The notes: generated from the letters alone by a model not told the origin. A stretch of DNA of 35,553 nucleotides from Secundilactobacillus yichangensis (GCF_016861565.1 NZ_BOLK01000019.1:1-35553); one strand, 5' to 3'. Counted from the stretch's first letter, positions 23,854-31,759 are shown. A program made the numbers and translations.

Positions 23854-25080
23854 CTAATATTCAACCAACGACACATCGGTGCTCTTCAGATGGCCAGTCT
23901 TAGTGACGTAATCAACCGTCACAGTGTCGCCATCTGAGTCATCGCTGGTGATTTGGTCGATACTATGCTCAGTTCCAACTGTATAACCATCGATCCGGCA
24001 AATGACATCGCCCGGTTTAAGGTCGCTATCACTAGCCGAGCTATCGTCTTCAATGCTCGTAATCACCATTCCGATTTCCTTGTCGTTGTTATGTTGTCGA
24101 ATACTGTACCCTTTAACACCAAAATCGATGTCAGTATCGCCATCACCATCAGGGTTCTTAAAGTCTTGCATATCACCGGTGTTAACGTCATTGTGGGATA
24201 GATCCAGCTTAATTCGATGCGTTGAACCATCCTTCATCTTGACGGTCGCCGTTGAACCTAACTCAATCTGTTTCATGGCATTATCCATGCTGTCATTACC
24301 GATGACTGACGATTTAATCGGGTATTGATTAATGCCAACGATCACATTACTGTCATCCCAACCGCCATCGTCAACCGTGTTTAAACCGGCTTTGCTTGCG
24401 GGACTGTCATCTAATTTATCAATCAAAATCACACCAGCACCATATGGGAGATCACCACGTAATGCGCCAATTGACGGATAGTTTCCGGACGCGGCCGCTT
24501 TTGCTAATTCATTTGCTTTAGCAGTCTTCTTTTGAATTAAGGTTGTTGTTTGTCCGGCCAATGACTGCATACCAACAACTGAAACGTTTAATCCAACAGC
24601 ATCCTTTTGCTGATAATAAGTCTCACTTAATTGTGTCAGCGAATCGACATCGTTCTTTGACTCAGCTGGGAAATTGGCTTTATTCTTCAAACCAGCCAGC
24701 TGTTTTTCGGTCTTGTCAGCCAATTTATTCTGTTTATCAAGCTCCAGCTGATTGGTTTTAGCCAGCTGAGTTTTAGCTTGCTTAAGCAACGATTCAAACT
24801 GCTTACGGTTCAGCCGTTTTTCAAGCTGTGCATCCGTGGTCTTATCCCCTGTTCCCGGTAACTCCTCTTGCAGCTTCTTAGCTGCTCCAGACTTAACCAG
24901 TGGGTTATATAAAACCAGTTTACGTGCCTGCGCAATATCACTAGCGAAAGCCTTCTTAGTTTGCTGATGCTGATAAAAGAAGAAACCACCAGCAACGACA
25001 ACAATCACAATGAGCAATGGCACTCCCCATTTAATCAATCCGTTCTTAGACGACTTTTTAGCATCTGAACGATTTGGCAT
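23854..25080 (-). CDS. Membrane-anchored protein with coiled coil and two PDZ-like domains
   Basis: A 408-residue protein. A basic N terminus and a single membrane helix (residues about 17-36, WGVPLLIVIVVVAGGFFFYQ) are followed by a long helical, coiled-coil-like stretch (about 40-200). Two PDZ-like domains end it: about 212-300 (GAGVILIDKLDDSPASKAGL, IVGINQYPI) and about 325-408 (GMVITSIEDDSSASDSDLKP with GDVICRIDGYTV). Both keep the PDZ pattern of a buried helix after D-S-P-A-S and a G-D-x-I loop. There is no protease domain, so it is not HtrA; it may hold partner proteins outside the membrane. It is the second gene of the operon, 29 bp after the lipoprotein gene. Confidence 0.82.
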   Translation of the reverse strand: MPNRSDAKKSSKNGLIKWGVPLLIVIVVVAGGFFFYQHQQTKKAFASDIAQARKLVLYNPLVKSGAAKKLQEELPGTGDKTTDAQLEKRLNRKQFESLLKQAKTQLAKTNQLELDKQNKLADKTEKQLAGLKNKANFPAESKNDVDSLTQLSETYYQQKDAVGLNVSVVGMQSLAGQTTTLIQKKTAKANELAKAAASGNYPSIGALRGDLPYGAGVILIDKLDDSPASKAGLNTVDDGGWDDSNVIVGINQYPIKSSVIGNDSMDNAMKQIELGSTATVKMKDGSTHRIKLDLSHNDVNTGDMQDFKNPDGDGDTDIDFGVKGYSIRQHNNDKEIGMVITSIEDDSSASDSDLKPGDVICRIDGYTVGTEHSIDQITSDDSDGDTVTVDYVTKTGHLKSTDVSLVEY

Positions 25081-25109
25081 ATCGTATTCCCCCTAAATTT
25101 TCTTACCTA

Positions 25110-26195
25110 TTATTGAACCATCCAATTTGTAACGTTCGCCCCTAAACGAGCGATCGCAGCAACCTGACTTTCTGTCTGTTCCTGAGTAGCGTTGTGTGGC
25201 GTCTGACCATCACCATCTAGCTCGATCAAGGCAGCGATCATAAACACATGACCTTGATATTTGATAATAGCCATATCATTTTCAACACCGCGATAGTTTG
25301 ACTCCCCGCTCTTATTCCAGCAGATAGCACCGCTTGGTAACTTCGCCGGTAATTTCGTCCGGTTTTCGGTTTTAAGCATTGGTGCTAACATCGCCTGATC
25401 AGTTGAAGGATCGATTAGATGCCCACGATAAATTGCTCGCAACGTCTGAACAGCTTCCCACGCGTTAATTCGGTTGGACTTCCCGTTATTAATATTTGAG
25501 GTATCCATCATCTTCCGTTCAAGGCTTGAATAATGAGTTGGGCCAACGACTGTTGAAATCGTTTGATTGACGCCGCTAAAACCGCCTAACTTACTGATCA
25601 AAACGTTAGTGGCAATATTATCGCTCTTTTCAATCATCAGCCTGACTAGTTCTTTTACCGTATACTGCGTGCCCACTTTCTTATGTAGCAGAATGCCCGA
25701 ACCTGAGACCTTATCTGCTTGCTGTAAAGTGTACGTATCGTTAGGGTGAATCGTCCCCTTCTTTAATTCCTGATAGTACCGAATTAAGATAAACAGCTTA
25801 ATCGTCGAAGCTGACGACTGCGCATGCCCTGGCGACCAATTGGTCATATATGCCTGCTGGTTGCCATCTAAAGAAGACACTGCAACCGTCCACTTAGCAG
25901 GTCCCTGTGTCCCTGGCTGTATGCCCCTCATCGATTGGTTGATCACATTGACCAGCCCAGCCGAACTGTTCGAACCGACCCACTCAGTTGCCGTACCGTT
26001 AGTCGAAGCTCTGAGGTGTGGAACGTGAACGCGCTGGGGATTAATCACCCTTTGCGGTTGCTGATTTGACGCTTTCTGACTGGTTTCCGTGCTACTGCTG
26101 GAACGCGCGACCGTTTTGGCGTGATTATTCACGCCGCAACCGGTCAGCATCCCCGCAATAGCTAGCGTACCGAGTATGTAAAATTTTGATTTCAT
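25110..26195 (-). CDS. Penicillin-binding / class A beta-lactamase-like serine hydrolase, lipoprotein
   Basis: A 361-residue exported protein and first gene of the operon. The signal ends in a lipobox, MLTGC, with Cys20. The catalytic domain from about residue 95 has the three serine-hydrolase motifs in order: Ser130-T-I-Lys133 (SASTIKLFI), SDN 191-193 and KSG 295-297 (CWNKSGESN). The Glu of a true beta-lactamase (ExxLN after SDN) is not seen, so it is more likely a cell-wall D,D-peptidase-like or esterase protein than an antibiotic resistance enzyme. It has an Ser/Thr/Gln-rich linker after the lipobox. No strong promoter was settled in the 130 bp upstream, but AT-rich candidates exist. Confidence 0.82.
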   Translation of the reverse strand: MKSKFYILGTLAIAGMLTGCGVNNHAKTVARSSSSTETSQKASNQQPQRVINPQRVHVPHLRASTNGTATEWVGSNSSAGLVNVINQSMRGIQPGTQGPAKWTVAVSSLDGNQQAYMTNWSPGHAQSSASTIKLFILIRYYQELKKGTIHPNDTYTLQQADKVSGSGILLHKKVGTQYTVKELVRLMIEKSDNIATNVLISKLGGFSGVNQTISTVVGPTHYSSLERKMMDTSNINNGKSNRINAWEAVQTLRAIYRGHLIDPSTDQAMLAPMLKTENRTKLPAKLPSGAICWNKSGESNYRGVENDMAIIKYQGHVFMIAALIELDGDGQTPHNATQEQTESQVAAIARLGANVTNWMVQ

Positions 26196-26331
26196 GAGCC
26201 GCCATCCATCCTTAAAACTTATGCTTTAATGCTAGCATATCTGTGATTCTTAATAAATAGTTAATTATCATATAATAGTGTTAATCTTTTACTGATGAAA
26301 TGGAGTCCAAAGTTAATGATCAGTTATATTG

Positions 26332-26355
26332 ATATTAGTCCAAATTGACTAATAT
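26332..26355. repeat. Short perfect inverted repeat
   Basis: ATATTAGTC (26332-26340) and GACTAATAT (26347-26355) with a 6-base centre. It lies in the 260-bp gap between the envelope operon promoter side and the next terminator. Either a protein site or a spare hairpin; no T-run follows. Confidence 0.4.
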
Positions 26356-26383
26356 ACCAGCCCATGGACCACCTAATAATGGC

Positions 26384-26443
26384 CAAAAAAATAGAGTTGC
26401 AAGTTTAAGCGGCTAATGTCAGGCTTAGTTTTGCAACCCTATT
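26384..26443 (-). terminator. Terminator of the secreted-protein gene at 26458
   Basis: On the minus strand AATAG-GTTGCAA-TAAGC pairs with GCTTA-TTGCAAC-CTATT and a T7 run follows. The loop part also has inner pairing. Confidence 0.85.
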
Positions 26444-26457
26444 CTTATCAACTTTAA

Positions 26458-26964
26458 TTAATTATTCTCGAGTGATTCGCCTGATTTTTCAGCTTGTCCT
26501 TTATAGAGCCAGTGCGAGTAACTCTTGCTGCAGAAGCTTTGAGTCTTGGTCTTGTGACCCTTTTTATTTAAAGTAAGATACGTGCAAAAGCGTAATTTTT
26601 TACCACTTACTTGGAACTTATCGTAAATGTTTACTTCGTCGTTTGTACCCTTTACATAGTAATTTTTTGAACCCTTGGCATGATGATACGCTGTTTTAAT
26701 TAATGAATTAGGATTATCAACTGGCAAAACCATCCATGCAAAATTTGATTTACCAACCCAAACATATTGCTGAAAGGATTCTTTGCCACTGAATGGAGAG
26801 ACCCCAACCGACATTGTTTTAGCTCGCCAATCACCTCTCAGTGCTGTTGGTGTTCCCTTGGTCCACTTAGTTTTGGCACTGGCATTCTGCGAGCTGGCAA
26901 AAGCTCCGGCGATCGTTAAAGCAAAGGCAACTAAAATAATTTTAAAACGCTGTTTGATTTTCAT
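26458..26964 (-). CDS. Small secreted protein, paralogue A
   Basis: A 168-residue exported protein. Signal peptide MKIKQRFKIILVAFALTIAG with likely cleavage after NASA, leaving KTKWTKGTPTALRGDWRAK. The mature part has WVGKSNFAW, then YHHAKGSKNYYVKGTNDEV, two cysteines about 15-25 residues apart near the end (LRFCTYL, QSFCSKS) that could form a disulfide, and HWLYKGQ. It shares KTKW, LRG-[DN]-W, YHH-x2-GS-x2-YYVKGT and W-x-YK with the next gene (27007), so the two arose by duplication. Function unknown. The ATG at 26964 follows GGAAGG; an in-frame GTG three codons upstream is less likely. Confidence 0.8.
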   Translation of the reverse strand: MKIKQRFKIILVAFALTIAGAFASSQNASAKTKWTKGTPTALRGDWRAKTMSVGVSPFSGKESFQQYVWVGKSNFAWMVLPVDNPNSLIKTAYHHAKGSKNYYVKGTNDEVNIYDKFQVSGKKLRFCTYLTLNKKGHKTKTQSFCSKSYSHWLYKGQAEKSGESLENN

Positions 26965-27006
26965 ACTAAACACCTTCCAATTTAATTAATGTTATGCAAT
27001 AACTGG

Positions 27007-27465
27007 TTATTTCTTGTACATCCACAAACTCCAGGGATTACTATACTTGGTATATTTACCACTGTCATTTTCCCCGTACAGACGTGCTTGAAGTTTGCTG
27101 CCAACTTTGTGAAATTCAGTGTAACGACTCAGCCCCTTAAAGGCTGTCCCCTTAACATAGTAGAAGTTGCTTCCGCTCTTGTGATGGTAATACATCTTCT
27201 TTTGGGCAAAGAAATTACCGCCCGCACTGTTATTAATATCCGAGAAGTAGTCCTTTTTTAGGGAAACCCACATATATCCCTTTTGACCTTGCAGGCTTGA
27301 ATCTGGTAAATCCCCCTTCTTCGATTTCCAATTACCACGTAGTGTAGTTGGTATGTATCTTGACCACTTAGTCTTAGCGCTAGCTTGTTGGCTCGTACCA
27401 AAAATGCCAGTGACTGTTAGAGCTAAGATGATCAACACAGTCTGAACATTTCGATTAATCTTCAT
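27007..27465 (-). CDS. Small secreted protein, paralogue B
   Basis: A 152-residue exported protein, signal MKINRNVQTVLIILALTVTG with cleavage after QQASA, mature start KTKWSRYIPTTLRGNWKSKK. It keeps the family marks seen in its neighbour: GYMWVSLKK, MYYHHKSGSNFYYVKGTAF and the end WSLWMYKK. It lacks the two late cysteines of paralogue A. ATG at 27465 follows GGGAGGAATCGG. Only 42 bp separate it from paralogue A, so both are likely one transcript with the terminator at 26384-26443. Function unknown; secretion and tandem duplication suggest a role at the cell surface or in competition. Confidence 0.8.
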   Translation of the reverse strand: MKINRNVQTVLIILALTVTGIFGTSQQASAKTKWSRYIPTTLRGNWKSKKGDLPDSSLQGQKGYMWVSLKKDYFSDINNSAGGNFFAQKKMYYHHKSGSNFYYVKGTAFKGLSRYTEFHKVGSKLQARLYGENDSGKYTKYSNPWSLWMYKK

Positions 27466-27592
27466 ACCGATTCCTCCCAAAGATGGTTTTTAGGTATCGA
27501 TTATATTGCTATAATCAATGTTTTTATAATAGCACAACATTTGAAAATTTTGATGACCTCATAAGAGATTTACAAACTTTTTACAACCAAAG

Positions 27593-27632
27593 AAGGCGGC
27601 TATCCTCAGAACTATCATCGGACAGTCGCCTT
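27593..27632 (-). terminator. Likely terminator of the GNAT gene
   Basis: On the minus strand AAGGCGACTGTCC (27632-27620) pairs with GGATAGCCGCCTT (27605-27593) with two mismatched or wobble positions. The tail is only moderately T-rich. It lies 21 bp after the acetyltransferase stop. Confidence 0.65.
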
Positions 27633-27653
27633 GCATTGAATTTCTCTATCTGC

Positions 27654-28133
27654 TCACTTTAAATTCTTAACATACCAAGCATTACATGCCTCATGCGACG
27701 GCTGATCTCCCAGCGGTTCATCAAGCTGCTTGAACCCAACGTGCTGATAAAGGCCGCGCGCTGCTTTATAGTTCAAAAAGGTTTCGATGTAGAATTTTTC
27801 GTAACCGTACTCCTTAGCTGTTTTCTCAGCCAGAATTTCTAATTGATGACCAATATGGTGACCGCGCGCAGCAGGTGATAAGTATAATTTCTGGAATTCG
27901 GCCGTATTGGGATAGGTAAATGGTCCTAATCCAGCACCGCCGACCAATTCACCATCGACTTCTGCCACCCAATATTTAGCTCGATCCAACTGAGCGTAAT
28001 GCTCTGCTAAGTGATCTAAGACCGCGTCATAGTACGGTGAACCAGGGATGTTATTGCCATACTCACGGATAGCAGCTTGGATAATCGCCTTAAGCGGTTG
28101 ATTATCCCTTTTCTCGATAGGTCGAATTTTCAT
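27654..28133 (-). CDS. GNAT family N-acetyltransferase
   Basis: A 159-residue cytosolic acetyltransferase. The GNAT core is complete: IRPIEKRDNQPLKAIIQAA at the start, WVAEVDGELVGGAGLGPF, KLYLSPAARGHHIGHQLEIL (acetyl-CoA loop R-G-H-H-I-G) and NYKAARGLYQHVGFKQL. These marks place it with small-molecule or amino-acid N-acetyltransferases of Firmicutes; the substrate is not known. ATG follows GTGGAGGTAACATGAC. A single-gene unit. Confidence 0.88.
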   Translation of the reverse strand: MKIRPIEKRDNQPLKAIIQAAIREYGNNIPGSPYYDAVLDHLAEHYAQLDRAKYWVAEVDGELVGGAGLGPFTYPNTAEFQKLYLSPAARGHHIGHQLEILAEKTAKEYGYEKFYIETFLNYKAARGLYQHVGFKQLDEPLGDQPSHEACNAWYVKNLK

Positions 28134-28410
28134 GTCATGTTACCTCCACTTGCGGAATCTTTTGATTGGACTCATAACTCGCATAGTCAGTTCTCTTCTC
28201 AACTGATTAAATTATTTTAACCTATTCTAGTCCTTTTACCATGCTTTGTTTCAAAATTATGAGATATACCAGGGCAGAAATTAACCAGTAACTCAACAAC
28301 TAATAACTCATAATTAGCTCTGAAAACGCATTATTACCGGTAAATCCAAAGAATTATTTTGATTTGTCAAATAATTTTAGGCTATGCCGAATTTCCCCGC
28401 AGAAAAGTGT
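28134..28410. other. AT-rich intergenic stretch
   Basis: Nothing coding is seen on either strand. It should hold the minus-strand promoter of the acetyltransferase and, near 28390-28410, the -35 side of the small RNA promoter. No repeat of note. Confidence 0.5.
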
Positions 28411-28519
28411 TATACTGTTTTCTGGGGACGAAGAGCAGTCCCAAGAGAGAGAGCCATAGGAAGTAGAAAAAAGCTAAACAGGCTATGAATAAGACGTACT
28501 GTTATGGTACGTCTTTTTT
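28411..28519 (+). ncRNA. Probable small RNA of about 95 nt with own promoter and terminator
   Basis: An extended -10, TGTTATACT at 28408-28416, points to a start near 28423. The RNA would begin with the hairpin GGGAC-gaagagca-GTCCC (28425-28442), pass a purine-rich stretch, fold CATAG (28455-28459) with CTATG (28483-28487), and end in a strong terminator, AAGACGTAC / GTACGTCTT at 28491-28515 plus T6. No open frame fits. I do not recognise the family. It sits 55 bp upstream of the 45-residue peptide gene on the same strand. Confidence 0.6.
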
Positions 28520-28545
28520 GCTGTCTTAAGTTAAGATACAGTCTA

Positions 28546-28551
28546 TATAAT
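28546..28551 (+). promoter_or_regulatory. -10 box of the small peptide gene
   Basis: Perfect TATAAT at 28546-28551; start near 28558, giving a leader of about 16 bases. The -35 (TCTTAA at 17 bp) is weak and overlaps the end of the small RNA region. Confidence 0.5.
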
Positions 28552-28573
28552 CGTTCACGAAAGGTAAAAAGTC

Positions 28574-28711
28574 TTGCTAAGATTTTTCGAAGATATGATA
28601 GACATCGCTGGTTGTATTGGCGGTTGTTTTAATTTGATTGTTACCTTGGTTATTGCCGGTACAGTGCTATGGATATGCTTTGCGGCAATTATTGGTGCAG
28701 CGGCTCATTAA
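28574..28711 (+). CDS. 45-residue hydrophobic membrane peptide
   Basis: A small gene bounded by its own -10 box, ribosome site GAAAGG (9 bases before TTG at 28574) and a strong terminator six bases after TAA. The peptide has a short acidic start (MLRFFEDMID), a Cys-Ile-Gly-Gly-Cys motif at 14-18, and a single hydrophobic span of about 25 residues (LIVTLVIAGTVLWICFAAII) ending GAAAH. It is probably a single-pass membrane peptide. Options are a type I toxin with the upstream RNA as partner, a regulatory small membrane protein, or less likely a bacteriocin precursor. An ATG at 28595 is in frame but lacks a good ribosome site and would cut the acidic start. Confidence 0.65.
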   Translation: MLRFFEDMIDIAGCIGGCFNLIVTLVIAGTVLWICFAAIIGAAAH

Positions 28712-28716
28712 TAGAT

Positions 28717-28753
28717 AACGGGTTACCTTTTTAATCGAGGTAACCCGTTTTTT
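28717..28753 (+). terminator. Terminator of the small peptide gene
   Basis: Perfect 11-bp arms AACGGGTTACC and GGTAACCCGTT with an 11-base loop and TTTT after. The next gene converges on the other strand. Confidence 0.9.
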
Positions 28754-28765
28754 GGTCCCTAAACA

Positions 28766-29614
28766 CTATAAGTGTACTCGTAAAAACTCAGTAATGATGT
28801 TAATGACTTCAGGTTGCAAAAACGCAGTATCCAAATGCTGTGCATTTTCCAGTTCATACAAGTCGGCAGTCATATGATGTGCAATTAAGTCCTCATAGAA
28901 TTCTTCGTCGTCTTGCAATGGTGCAATATCATCAGCAGTGCCATGTAACAACAAGAACGACACATCTTGGCCCTTGATGAAGGTGTGCGGATTAGCTTGA
29001 GCTACTAAATCCGGATTATCTTCGGGTTCTCCATTCAGTAGATCTCGATAGATATAATCAAGTGCATCCGTATTTGAACGCTGCTTAGCGGTAAGTGGGC
29101 TGACAATTCCGCACCAAGGGATTGCGACTTTTACATCACTATTTTGATTTAAGTAATGACCTCTTTCATATTCTTGAATACCATTAGTTAATGCCACCAT
29201 GCTAGCCAAATGGCCGCCTGCAGATTCACCCATAACAGCTGCACGTTGGGGATCAATTCCATACTGTCCTGCGTGAGCTTTAACGTATCGAATAGCTGCC
29301 TTGGCATCCTCTAGTTGTGCCGGCCAATGAGCTTGTTTGCTGTTTCGATATTCCACGCTAACGACTACGTAACCAGCGCGTACAAAATCAACCAAATTCG
29401 GCAATCGGCCGTTATAATCAACAGTTATCCACCCACCACCGCAAAACCAAAAGATTACTGGCAATGGCTGAAGCTGGTTTTCAAAAGGACGGAGAATCGA
29501 TAAATGTAAATCAATCTTTGTTTGACCTGACTGACCAGACACCCGTTCATAAATTACATTTGTATCCTGCCAAACAGCTGGACGCTTGGGAGAAACTGCT
29601 ATCTTTTTCTTCAT
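28766..29614 (-). CDS. Alpha/beta hydrolase, BD-FAE / esterase type
   Basis: A 282-residue esterase-like protein of the COG0657 group. The oxyanion motif is FWFCGGGW (HGGGW in relatives, here with Cys for His), the nucleophile lies in MGESAGGHLA (Ser about 133), the acid in LLLHGTADDIAP and the base His in NAQHLDTA. Such enzymes cleave short-chain or feruloyl esters. The ATG at 29614 (MKKKIAV) follows AGGTGG by 9 bases; an in-frame TTG six codons earlier includes this ribosome site. No signal peptide, so it works in the cytosol. Single gene, convergent to the small peptide gene. Confidence 0.87.
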   Translation of the reverse strand: MKKKIAVSPKRPAVWQDTNVIYERVSGQSGQTKIDLHLSILRPFENQLQPLPVIFWFCGGGWITVDYNGRLPNLVDFVRAGYVVVSVEYRNSKQAHWPAQLEDAKAAIRYVKAHAGQYGIDPQRAAVMGESAGGHLASMVALTNGIQEYERGHYLNQNSDVKVAIPWCGIVSPLTAKQRSNTDALDYIYRDLLNGEPEDNPDLVAQANPHTFIKGQDVSFLLLHGTADDIAPLQDDEEFYEDLIAHHMTADLYELENAQHLDTAFLQPEVINIITEFLRVHL

Positions 29615-29694
29615 TTTGAGTAGCCACCTCAATTCAAAATTTAATTTTAGTTTAGTACCCGTTTCTACAATTATAAACGATGGTTAAACCCCAC

Positions 29695-29730
29695 AAAAAA
29701 TACCCCATAGTAATGAAAACTATGAGGCAT
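29695..29730 (-). terminator. Terminator of the gene at 29775
   Basis: On the minus strand ATGCC-CATAGT (29730-29719) pairs with ACTATG-GGTAT (29711-29701), followed by TTTTTTG. Confidence 0.85.
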
Positions 29731-29774
29731 CTATAACGGCTTTTCTGTACAATTAGCTCTTAAAATCGTCAAAA

Positions 29775-30173
29775 TCATTTAACGATGTAGTCGCTTATCA
29801 ATTGCCCTAATTTCTTATTTAGCTGTCTGTCGGAAAATAAGTCGACGTAAACTTCGACACCGCTGTTTATAATCACACCAGTATCGCCATCTTTAGTATA
29901 GTTAGGTGCTTCCGGTGCCTTTTTCTTACGCCAACTAAAAAGAATAAATTCCATCTTCGAATTATTATAAACGGTTATTAGTTTAGCAGATGTTACTTCT
30001 TCCTCAAATTGCTGGCGTGCAATTTGTAAACACGTGTAAAAATCATCTATTGGTTTTTCATCAATGACGAAACCCTTACCAAAGTTATTTTGCACCATAA
30101 ATTGGTTGAATTTACTAGGATCCGCGTTATTTGCAGCTAAAAAATCAGAAATCTTTTTAGTAGTCATTATCAT
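29775..30173 (-). CDS. Uncharacterised cytosolic protein, 132 residues
   Basis: I do not recognise this protein. It is soluble, without signal or membrane segment. It starts MIMTTKKISDFLAANNADPS, has a helical centre (DDFYTCLQIARQQFEEEV) and a basic-acidic turn (SWRKKKAPEAPN), then a beta-rich part (GDTGVIINSGVEVYVDLFSD). ATG at 30173 follows AGAGGGG; the second ATG at 30167 is further from it. It has its own terminator. The gene lies in a part of the window rich in genes without wide relatives. Confidence 0.65.
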   Translation of the reverse strand: MIMTTKKISDFLAANNADPSKFNQFMVQNNFGKGFVIDEKPIDDFYTCLQIARQQFEEEVTSAKLITVYNNSKMEFILFSWRKKKAPEAPNYTKDGDTGVIINSGVEVYVDLFSDRQLNKKLGQLISDYIVK

Positions 30174-30655
30174 GATTTATACCCCTCTACAATTATTTGC
30201 GTTGCTACTTAACTCACATTTTACTCCAAAATGATTGTTTATGATTGTCCAACATACACTGGATGGGGATTATTTGGTGCTAATTGTCACGTTTCGGAAG
30301 TATTTAGTAACTAATTGCATTTGATTGAGTACACCTCACTGATGCAGATAAATGCAGATAATTCAATCTAAACAATATCTTTTCTTGCATCGTCCTTTTA
30401 TTTTGCTAAGCCTTCATAAAAGTTATTGGAAATACCAGCTAATGACGGTCATCCTTTACTAATTCCGGAAATACTTTCTTTAATCTCTCGTTATTTACTT
30501 TTTGTAAAATTCTAAATCCTTTTTGTTAAAATACACATGATTTTGAGAAAAACTTCATTTAATCAGTTCTGTAAATCTTATTTGTAAAATGTACTAGCTA
30601 ATTAATGGCAATCAGGTTATTCTATTATTACTAAAGATTTCATTAGGGAGATTTT
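30174..30655. other. Gene-free AT-rich stretch upstream of the surface protein
   Basis: No open frame of note. It has a 10-base tandem repeat (ATGCAGATAA twice at about 30343-30362) and several -10-like boxes (TAAAAT near 30527, TATTAT near 30623), of which one probably drives the gene at 30656. No hairpin with a T-run is seen. Confidence 0.5.
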
Positions 30656-31567
30656 ATGAATAAATCAGTTGTCACCATCGCTACCGCTACTAGTTTTTTA
30701 CTAATTGGTGGTATTGCTCAAGCCAGCGTTAAAGAAACAAGTGTTAAGCCTGCTAAATTAACTAGCAAAAGCACATATGTAAAGGGGACAGCGACAAAAT
30801 CAGCAACTATTAAGTTAAGTCGATATCAAACAACTTATGCCTCTGGGAAAGCCAGCAAACAAGGTAAGTTTAGCTTTAAATTAAAGCATAAATTACATGC
30901 CGGCTGGAAGTACCGCTTAACTATCTCTAAGAAGGGATACAAGACTTTTAAGACGTACGTGAAGATCGCTAGCGCTAAATCATCTTCACCCCAGAATACG
31001 CCTACCACAAGCTCTACTAACTCATCCAGCGTAACCACAGCTACTACAACTAGCACAACAAACACTACTTCACCATCTACAACCAATACAACTAGCTCAG
31101 CAGCTCAATCATCTAGCTCAAGTGGTAGTACCATTTCTAGCAGTACAGATCAGTCAAAGGTAGATGCACTTCAATCCCAAATTAACGATCTAGAAGAAAA
31201 AGTAACCCCCATAGATGACAAATTAGATTCTATGCAAACCACACGTGAAAACGCTCTACAAGACCTTTATACACCAGATTACTATGCTTATCATACTCAA
31301 CAACTTGCGAAAGTCGAAGCAGCCAAAGCAAACTTAGACCCAACAACGGCATCGCCCATGGACATCCTACGAGCAACAGAAGCCGTTAACACTGAAAAAA
31401 ATTGGATTGAAAGCGCACAAAAACAAGATGCAGAAACCAAAGAAGCACAGCAAACAATCAATAATACCCCAGATTTTGAAAAGACTTATCAAGATCTGTA
31501 CAAACAAGGCTCGTCATACTGGGATCAGATCCACACGCTACAAGATCAATTGGACGCATTAGGATAA
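30656..31567 (+). CDS. Secreted surface protein: Ig-like domain, Ser/Thr linker, coiled coil
   Basis: A 303-residue exported protein. Signal peptide with cleavage after GIAQA (about residue 23). Residues about 30-103 look like one bacterial Ig-like (Big) domain: TYVKGTATKSATIKLSRYQ, GKFSFKLKHKLHAGWKYRLT, KGYKTFKTYVKI. Residues about 105-168 are almost only Ser, Thr, Asn and Ala, a flexible wall-crossing linker. Residues about 170-303 are helical with heptad-like spacing (VDALQSQINDLEEKV, IHTLQDQLDALG). There is no LPxTG anchor, lipobox or LysM, so it is either released or held by charge through its very basic first domain. ATG follows TTAGGGAGA. The Ser/Thr stretch is likely to vary between strains. 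Confidence 0.78.
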   Translation: MNKSVVTIATATSFLLIGGIAQASVKETSVKPAKLTSKSTYVKGTATKSATIKLSRYQTTYASGKASKQGKFSFKLKHKLHAGWKYRLTISKKGYKTFKTYVKIASAKSSSPQNTPTTSSTNSSSVTTATTTSTTNTTSPSTTNTTSSAAQSSSSSGSTISSSTDQSKVDALQSQINDLEEKVTPIDDKLDSMQTTRENALQDLYTPDYYAYHTQQLAKVEAAKANLDPTTASPMDILRATEAVNTEKNWIESAQKQDAETKEAQQTINNTPDFEKTYQDLYKQGSSYWDQIHTLQDQLDALG

Positions 31568-31613
31568 TAAACTGATAACTCAATAAAGATTTAATATTCC
31601 CGCTTCAATATGA

Positions 31614-31664
31614 AATGCCCCATAATGGTTAGACAAGAAATCTAACTATTATGGGGCATTTTTT
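31614..31664 (+). terminator. Terminator of the surface protein gene
   Basis: Arms AATGCCCCATAAT-GTTAGA and TCTAAC-ATTATGGGGCATT with a 7-base loop, followed by T5. A very stable hairpin. Confidence 0.9.
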
Positions 31665-31759
31665 CTGACCAAATATTCAATAGAATTTAAAATACACATT
31701 GTCAAAAAATACTGGCTGTAAAAATCCTCTAATACATCTCAATAAATTAATCCATTAGT

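Noticed and set aside
25110-26195. Acquired class A beta-lactamase
   Set aside because: SxxK, SDN and KSG are present but the Glu motif needed for beta-lactam hydrolysis is not seen, and the gene sits in a native-looking operon.
28423-28519. preQ1-I-like riboswitch, from the A-rich GAAAAAAGCTAA segment
   Set aside because: The required upstream stem and its loop do not form at the right distance, and the small peptide has no link to queuosine.
28574-28711. Double-glycine bacteriocin precursor
   Set aside because: A Gly-Gly occurs after residue 15, but the leader lacks the hydrophobic residues expected at -4 and -12 and no transporter or immunity gene is nearby.
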